From Trichobilharzia regenti (lineage: Eukaryota; Platyhelminthes; Trematoda; Strigeidida; Schistosomatidae), in contig OX235268.1 in assembly GCA_944472135.2 (NCBI GenBank), positions 7,756,589 to 7,820,588 of the forward strand: a DNA stretch of 64,000 nt, in the 5' to 3' direction. The notes under the pieces were generated by a model. It saw only the letters and a list, made by a program, of their open reading frames with translations. It was not told where the DNA came from and did no database searches. This document shows positions 58,945-64,000 of the stretch, piece after piece; the stretch's first letter is position 1, and every line of letters begins with the position of its first letter. The position numbers were made by a program, and so were the translations under genes.

Positions 58945-60140
58945 TATTATAAAGAATATCATATACCCAATGCCCAAACATTTTTCAAACTGTTAAAAGT
59001 GAACTTGGTTTGGATATGTATAAATCCATACAACTTTTATCTATCCTTCAGCGATATTATATAAACTAGTAATCATCCCTTACTTCCATACAAAAGAACA
59101 CATTATTGTCTATACCTAAAGTGTCAGCTTTTCACCCGAGAACCTGTAGACGTCATACAGATAATGTCGAACAGAAGTATCTCCTTTTAGGAATCCAGAT
59201 ATATCAAGTTTACGGACGATACATTTGCAGGGGCGTTTGTGTTATCAGTCATTTACACACTAATGCAGTTGTAAAATAAATCCTTATTCGGCTGATAAAC
59301 AGTCAAAATATCATTCTTCCGTAATAATCCGATAGTCATCAGTAGTATGATTTGATTCTAGTGATGACGTTGATTAGTGAGTGAGAAGTAAAACGGGTTC
59401 CGTGCCCTGGATGACGTTCTTTTGAAATTATGAATTCTCAAAATTGCTGTTGATTCGCTGTAAAGAGAAAGCGATTCGTCACTTTTGACAATATCACAAC
59501 ATAGTGAGTTAAGCAATCCAAGTTTATCAATCGAAAGGAATCTTTCTACCTGACACTGGTTACCTAAAAGTAATCGGTCAGTTTACTTCCTAGGGACTTA
59601 GTTAAGGTGGGCAGAATGGGAGAATTGTTAAATCCCTGAATGAAGCACTGCGTGATATAGGCTGGCATCTTGGAGGAGACTTCAGGGTCTTCGTCAAGTT
59701 CACTAAAACCACCAGCTGACGATTACCAGTAAACGCCACACCTAGTTCTTGGGCTTTCTGCCGACTACTTCCCAGCTTTTTACACCAAATAAATGATTGA
59801 ACCACGAGACGTGTTTGAATTCAACTGAAATAATTCATTCGGCATCTCTAAGTCCAAGATTAATGACTATAGGTTTTCTCAGTAACTAGTCAACATATAT
59901 GCATTTCTCTTGCGTATATGCAACTAACAGTAAACCCTAAATGACAGCAAAACGTAAACCGCTTGTTTTACTGTTGATTTAATTTTAGATATGAATAGCA
60001 GACAGTCTGCTTGATGCCCTACGCGTCACAGATCAACTCAGAATAACAAGCCAAGTTAAACAATATTTGACTTATCATGTTTTCATTAAAGGCTGCGGAC
60101 TTTAATTGACAGCCGCCTTCACAGGGCATAAACAGCAAGG
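58945..60140. other. Intron sequence, unassigned
   Basis: No feature supported. Confidence 0.4.
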
Positions 60141-60144
60141 TACT

Positions 60145-60410
60145 TCTGCCATAAACCAACCAAGAACCCACTGCTTAACTTATATGTAGAAGGGATTGTC
60201 GGTATATCAGAAACACGCGGAGGAGACCATCGAGTGATATCGACGACTGAACAGACCCTTAAATGGAACCCAAATGAGAAACAAAACTTTTGGTGTTTTA
60301 GGGTAAAATGAAGATCTTTTAAAGAGGGTATGAAGACCTCTCAGCAACTGTAGAGTCTGTTAAAGAGAACATCAGAGAACAGAATGAACTGAAGATGTCC
60401 TACTGAGGCC
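60145..60410 (+). mobile_element. Highly degenerate RTE 3' fragment
   Basis: Blocks such as 'aagaacccactgctta', 'gaggagaccatcgagtgata' and 'aaatggaacccaaa' follow the RTE 3' order but are strongly diverged. Low confidence. Confidence 0.4.
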
Positions 60411-60550
60411 ATTTATTTCACTCGAAAAACATGGAATATTAACTAAACTATTCTCTGAGGTAATTTAGATCCTCTTTGAAAATGCCTACTTGTACTCTAT
60501 GTGAAAATTTGTTCGAAAAATAATGCATGTATTCAAATCAAATGACTTAC

Positions 60551-61090
60551 TAGGCTTTTGTAAAATCACAGTACACTGTCGACATCCCTCTGCATTTTCA
60601 ATATTAGCGATATATGCTCCAAAGTTAGTCATATTGCTCCCAGTGATAGTTAAACTAGTGAGATAGAGTGTATCACTGTAAGTGAAATTTAAGTCAGCAT
60701 AATTTTTTAATTCCATTTCAGCTTCTGTTCCCGATTTCAGATCAATTTTAAAACTCTCCTTTGGGTTCATATCGATTTCACTGTAATCGTTTTGATACAA
60801 TACTATTGGCTTGAATTGTTTGTCATATTTAGCGTCACATGAATGTGTCATGAGGGGATTTTTCTCAGCATGTCTCAATAAAACAGAAACTCTGTGTGGT
60901 GGGATATAGAACCAGGATAATTGACTTGGTTCAGGATTCGCTTTGAATGCACATATCAGCGTGTTTACTTTGTTATCATTGTCTTGATGAAATGTTGTCT
61001 TTTGCACGATTGTGGGACTTGATTTCTGTTTACTTTCAATGTCTATAAGAGCATGCTTCGATATAGTCTGATGTATGAGCACCGGAGGAT
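60551..61090 (-). CDS. Ig/FN3 membrane protein, Ig-like exon
   Basis: The donor GTAAGT follows 60551. The acceptor (tctttgtcttttaccgaag) precedes 61090. The 540-nt exon is phase 1 at both ends. It reads PPVLIHQTISKHALIDI, then TLICAFKANPEPSQLSWFY (B-strand Cys and C-strand Trp of an Ig fold), a long insert with HSCDAKYDKQFK, and DTLYLTSLTITGSNMTNFG then AYIANIENAEGCRQCTVIL (the D.G.Y...A.N region and G strand). The usual second Cys in Y-x-C is Ala here (Tyr-Ile-Ala), so the canonical disulfide is missing; nearby Cys residues (GCRQC) might substitute. This is an extracellular adhesion-type domain. Confidence 0.8.
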
Positions 61091-61221
61091 CTTCGGTAAA
61101 AGACAAAGAAAGTCAAAGATGTTACCTATGATCAAGTCTGAATTACCAAGAAAATTAAGAAAAATCCTTGCAAAAATAGAAAATTTCAATGCCTTTTTGT
61201 AAAAAAAGAAGCATTCTTAAC

Positions 61222-61412
61222 GTTTAGCGATCGCCTCGACGTAAAATCTAACCTCATCAGCTACTTTCAGTGTATGAATCTTGTGTCCGAAAAAATCTGG
61301 AAAGGGGCCAGTTGTTGCATACAGTCCTAGCTTGATGTGATATTTAATGTACAGCGTGATTTTTAGTACATTCATGGACTGGTTTCCAACATTCAAAATT
61401 TTGAAGTAAGCA
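61222..61412 (-). CDS. Ig/FN3 membrane protein, upstream exon (tentative)
   Basis: The acceptor 'cactttttag' precedes 61412 and a weak donor GTTAAG follows 61222. The exon of 191 nt (1 + 63 codons + 1) is open: AYFKILNVGNQSMNVLKITL, then YATTGPFPDFFGHKIHTLKV and ADEVRFYVEAIAK. Its downstream phase fits the Ig exon. The pattern of alternating hydrophobic residues suggests a beta-sandwich, but I recognise no family. The intron to the Ig exon would be only 131 bp, unlike the other 5-9 kb introns. Confidence 0.5.
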
Positions 61413-61489
61413 CTAAAAAGTGAAAATGAATGACAAAGCTGGTTGGAATAGCTTCCTCCACAGCTAGCCCATCGTACCAAAAGAGAATT

Positions 61490-62300
61490 CGTAGCGATGA
61501 TTATTCAGAAGAAGAGCTTCTATGTCTCATAAGCACCATAGTTCAAAATGGATACTCATCGCGTTTCGTTGAGAAGAACACGTAATCAAGGCCATAAAAA
61601 GAAGAATACACTTCAGTGCCAACGAAAACACTTTATCTGAATCTAAAATCCAATGGAGACCTAGCAGCAGATATCCTTGAAAGGAAAATCTTCAATTCTC
61701 CGAAGAAGGACTTTTCTGAAGAAACTCTAAGAGTGATGTTCTCTAGCCACACACTACTTCGGATCAACAGGAAGGATGGACTTCCACGTATGAACACTTC
61801 AGTGTGCATATATCAGTCCCCCTGCTTGTGCGGAGCTAGGCACCTAGGTCGTTCTATGCAGGTATTATCAAAACATGTTAGCGAACATTCAGCTTGGCTG
61901 CGAAAACGAGGCACTGGTTCAATCAGAAGCGCCATAACTGATGACTTCGTCAACTGACTCAACATTCAAAGTTATTTACAAAGTAAACAAATATCAATGA
62001 AAGCCAGTGAATTTCCAACTTCTGTGCACTGCTGAAGCTCACGCCATACGCATCGAAAAGCCGGAGCTATGTGTTCAAAAGAAACCAGTCCAGCCTTTAT
62101 AACTACCATGAAACCTACTTCGGTATGTTTCCTTATCCTTCAGTTCTTTTTCTTTTGTTATCTATGTGTGTAATTTTCTCTCTTTGCCTTCACTCACTTC
62201 ATCCTATTTTGTCAGTAATAAAATCAGTTGTTTTAAGTTTGTCTCCATGCCCATCCTGATCACATGTGTAATCCGTTTAGAATAACCACTTTACAATTAT
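61490..62300 (+). mobile_element. Penelope-like element family F, GIY-YIG and 3' end
   Basis: 61490-61580 encodes the RT C-terminus (STIVQNGYSSRFVEKNT). The frame 61616-61957 gives the connector (LYLNLKSNGDLAADILERKI, then SHTLLRINRKDGLPRMN) and GIY-YIG (SVCIYQSPCLCGARHLGRS, HVSEHSAWLRKRGTGS, IRSAITDDFVN), with Tyr-Ile-Gly as His-Leu-Gly. A 3' region follows. Confidence 0.8.
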
Positions 62301-62688
62301 ATTATAACCCTGAGTAATTTTTTGCTACTATACCCCTTGTAATCTATACTCACACCTCCTAACTTACATTTCAAGTTGAAAATGTTGATTTCAATTGGTT
62401 TACATGTTCAATTTGTTCACACCTGTAATTCGTTCTATCCCTGCGTCTCTAAGCCTCTTGTAATTCATATCAAGTTGAAAATAATTGTCACCTTTTAATC
62501 ACCTTTAAAATAATTCTCCAGTTATCAAATACTAATTTTGCACACGTTGCAACTGTTTCCTAATCCTATGCAACCTTGTCTCTAGGCTTCTTTTTTGAAT
62601 CTATATTCATACCTTCAAACTTTCATATGAAGTTGAAAATTATTATCTCCTAGGTTACTATGTAGAATTGAACAAACAAAACAAGAAC
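62301..62688. repeat. Imperfect repeated units near a PLE 3' end
   Basis: The block 'aagttgaaaat' preceded by 'catatc/tcatat' occurs near 62373, 62470 and 62630. 'ccctgcgtctctaagcctct' (62440) and 'ccttgtctctaggcttct' (62572) also recur. This looks like two or three decayed tandem units of about 130-150 bp. Confidence 0.4.
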
Positions 62689-62689
62689 C

Positions 62690-62985
62690 AATCGCCAACC
62701 AACAAATATGCACGAGAAAGTGGAAATGGATTGGACACTCGCTGAGGAGACCGCTGGGTGACATAACCCGTTAGGCCAATGCTCGAGTGGAACCCCAAAG
62801 GGAAGCGGCGAGTGGGTCGTCAATGCAAGGGTGACATGGAGGAGATCGTGTGAAGAGGAGTTGAAAGAATATGGACTAACATGGATGCAGGTGAAAAGTA
62901 CAGCAGAAGACAGAAGCAAATGGAGACGTGCAGTTGAAGCCCTATGTTCCACTAGGAACCCAAGGGAACAATATTAATGATAAAT
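62690..62985 (+). mobile_element. RTE LINE subfamily B 3' end, 5'-truncated
   Basis: Matches the complement of 36545-36840: 'gtggaaatggattggacact', 'cgctgaggagaccgctggg', ending 'cctatgttccactaggaac' and an AT-rich tail. Confidence 0.8.
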
Positions 62986-62989
62986 ATAA

Positions 62990-63328
62990 ACTAATGCATA
63001 TAAATGCGATTGTACAGCTGCTTTTGAGAATGGAATCACTGAAATGATATCTTTGCTGAACTTCTTGTTCTTTTCCCTCTAATGATCCGATGGGTATTTT
63101 CCACGATTTGGTGGAATTATTTAGCTGTATGTTATTTAAAAGAGCGTCTACACCATGGTCAAAACCAACAGTGTTTTTTCTGCTTTTCAATTTCTTTTCA
63201 AAAATGGAAATTTCAGGTATAAATCATCAGACACCTCCTCAAATATTTCGCAAATCAACGGCGTTGTTAATCGTACCCGTTCAGCGTGATTTATAATTTT
63301 CAGGTAGCTTTCCCTGAGACTTCTCAGT
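62990..63328 (-). CDS. Candidate host exon(s), uncertain
   Basis: A good acceptor (ttttgttgcccttcacag) precedes 63328. The open reading LRSLRESYLKIINHAERVR, then LTTPLICEIFEEVSDDLYLK, ends at TGA 63189-63187. Shifting one frame gives a further protein-like stretch (KSRKNTVGFDHGVDALLNNI, then NSTKSWKIPIGSLEGKEQE) to about 63000. This could be a decayed pseudogene, a short intron (schistosomes have introns of 30-45 bp) or chance. No family is recognised. Confidence 0.25.
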
Positions 63329-63329
63329 C

Positions 63330-64000
63330 TGTGAAGGGCAACAAAATGAAACACATGGTAGCATATTAGGTATAAAATTAACTGCGAAAAGGACTCCATA
63401 CAGGTGACTGAAATACAATTCGTCTGTCACGCAGCAATAACAGAGATGAAATACCGTTTGCTTTATGCGAATTATATCCTTTTTGTGTCGTGGAATGACA
63501 TCAATGTGAATATTTCTTTTGTTTTTTATAATAACGTCACCTATTTTTTCGTAAACTGTAGACAGTCTTCAGTTTTTAATACACCTGTATCCATTTCTCC
63601 TAGTTTGGACGAAGAAATAAGGAAAACATTAAATGAATTCTCTTCAGCTGCTTACATCCTCATGAAAAACATATAATAAGTTACATAATTTCTGATTAGA
63701 ATTTTTCGCACGGTCTTTCAGTTACTGATAGAAACTGTAGGCAGCATAAATCCAAAAATGTTGCATGCGGACGAAAAATTTAGAGTTAAAAGAGAAACCA
63801 TTTATAGAACATTAGGATAAGCGGCGGTTGGAAATAAGATTCAGCTTGAAAACAAGCATTGACTATAGACAGAACACAAGATTGAACAAGAGATTTCAAG
63901 AGGTTGAGACTGAAAAGTAAAGTAAAATTATAACCTAGAGATATTGGTTTAGTAGATTTAGAAACTTAACTGTGAATCCAACTCAGTAAGTGAAAATCAG
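63330..64000. other. Unassigned DNA
   Basis: The plus-strand open frame 63404-63676 has no recognisable similarity. Nothing else is supported. Confidence 0.4.

Noticed and set aside
1..64000. CRISPR arrays, bacterial operons, phage genes
   Set aside because: None found. Repeat types, introns and codon context are those of an animal genome.

Overview
The window is repeat-dense, AT-rich animal DNA that looks like a schistosome (trematode flatworm). The reasons are hammerhead-ribozyme SINEs of the Sm-alpha type, RTE-clade LINEs resembling SR2/SjR2, several Penelope-like element (PLE) families, a Gypsy relic, long introns and no bacterial-style genes. The exact species cannot be settled from the sequence alone. 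Family names here rest on recognition, not on a database search.

Host gene. One host gene is supported, on the minus strand from about 61.4 kb down to 24.4 kb. Seven exons (61412-61222, 61090-60551, 53592-53365, 46007-45912, 36404-35934, 30204-29958, 24848-24422) have acceptors ending in AG and donors starting with GT. Their reading frames fit across all six junctions. Together they encode the C-terminal 732 or so residues of a single-pass membrane protein: an unrecognised segment, an Ig-like domain, one fibronectin III domain split over two exons, a stalk, a transmembrane helix followed by Arg-Arg-Arg, and a Ser/Thr-rich tail. One FN3 next to the membrane with a W...GFNGG signature suggests a nephrin/SNS-like adhesion protein. 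The 5' end lies upstream or outside the window. Introns of 5-9 kb are packed with transposons.

Mobile DNA. (i) RTE-clade LINE copies, mostly 5'-truncated, at 3.4-4.3, 8.3, 12-13, 20.2, 22.7-23.2, 25.5, 30.4-31.3, 32.6-33.6, 36.5-38.0, 46.8-47.7 and 62.7-63.0 kb. The copy at 49.0-52.5 kb is nearly complete and flanked by a 10-bp target duplication. (ii) PLE pieces with RT and GIY-YIG domains at 1.5-2.5, 15.4-21.6, 21.8-23.9, 27.1-28.5, 39.4-40.5, 42.5-42.9, 47.9-52.8, 57.1-58.9 and 61.5-62.3 kb. (iii) Two tRNA-like SINE families: 'H', which carries a hammerhead ribozyme, and 'T', which does not. Classic Sm-alpha copies lie near 43 kb. (iv) A CR1/Jockey-like RT fragment (54.9-56.0 kb) and a Gypsy gag-protease relic (14.1-15.1 kb). 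(v) An unclassified repeat with three copies.

Most interesting. Many repeats occur as tail-out (head-to-head) inverted dimers, in SINEs, PLEs and an RTE. The dimer at 28997-29420 is flanked by a perfect 12-bp target duplication and carries one fully canonical and one nearly canonical hammerhead ribozyme on opposite strands. This suggests insertion as a unit, possibly by reverse transcription primed from both sides of the break. A PLE 3' region also carries a hairpin supported by compensatory changes in three copies.
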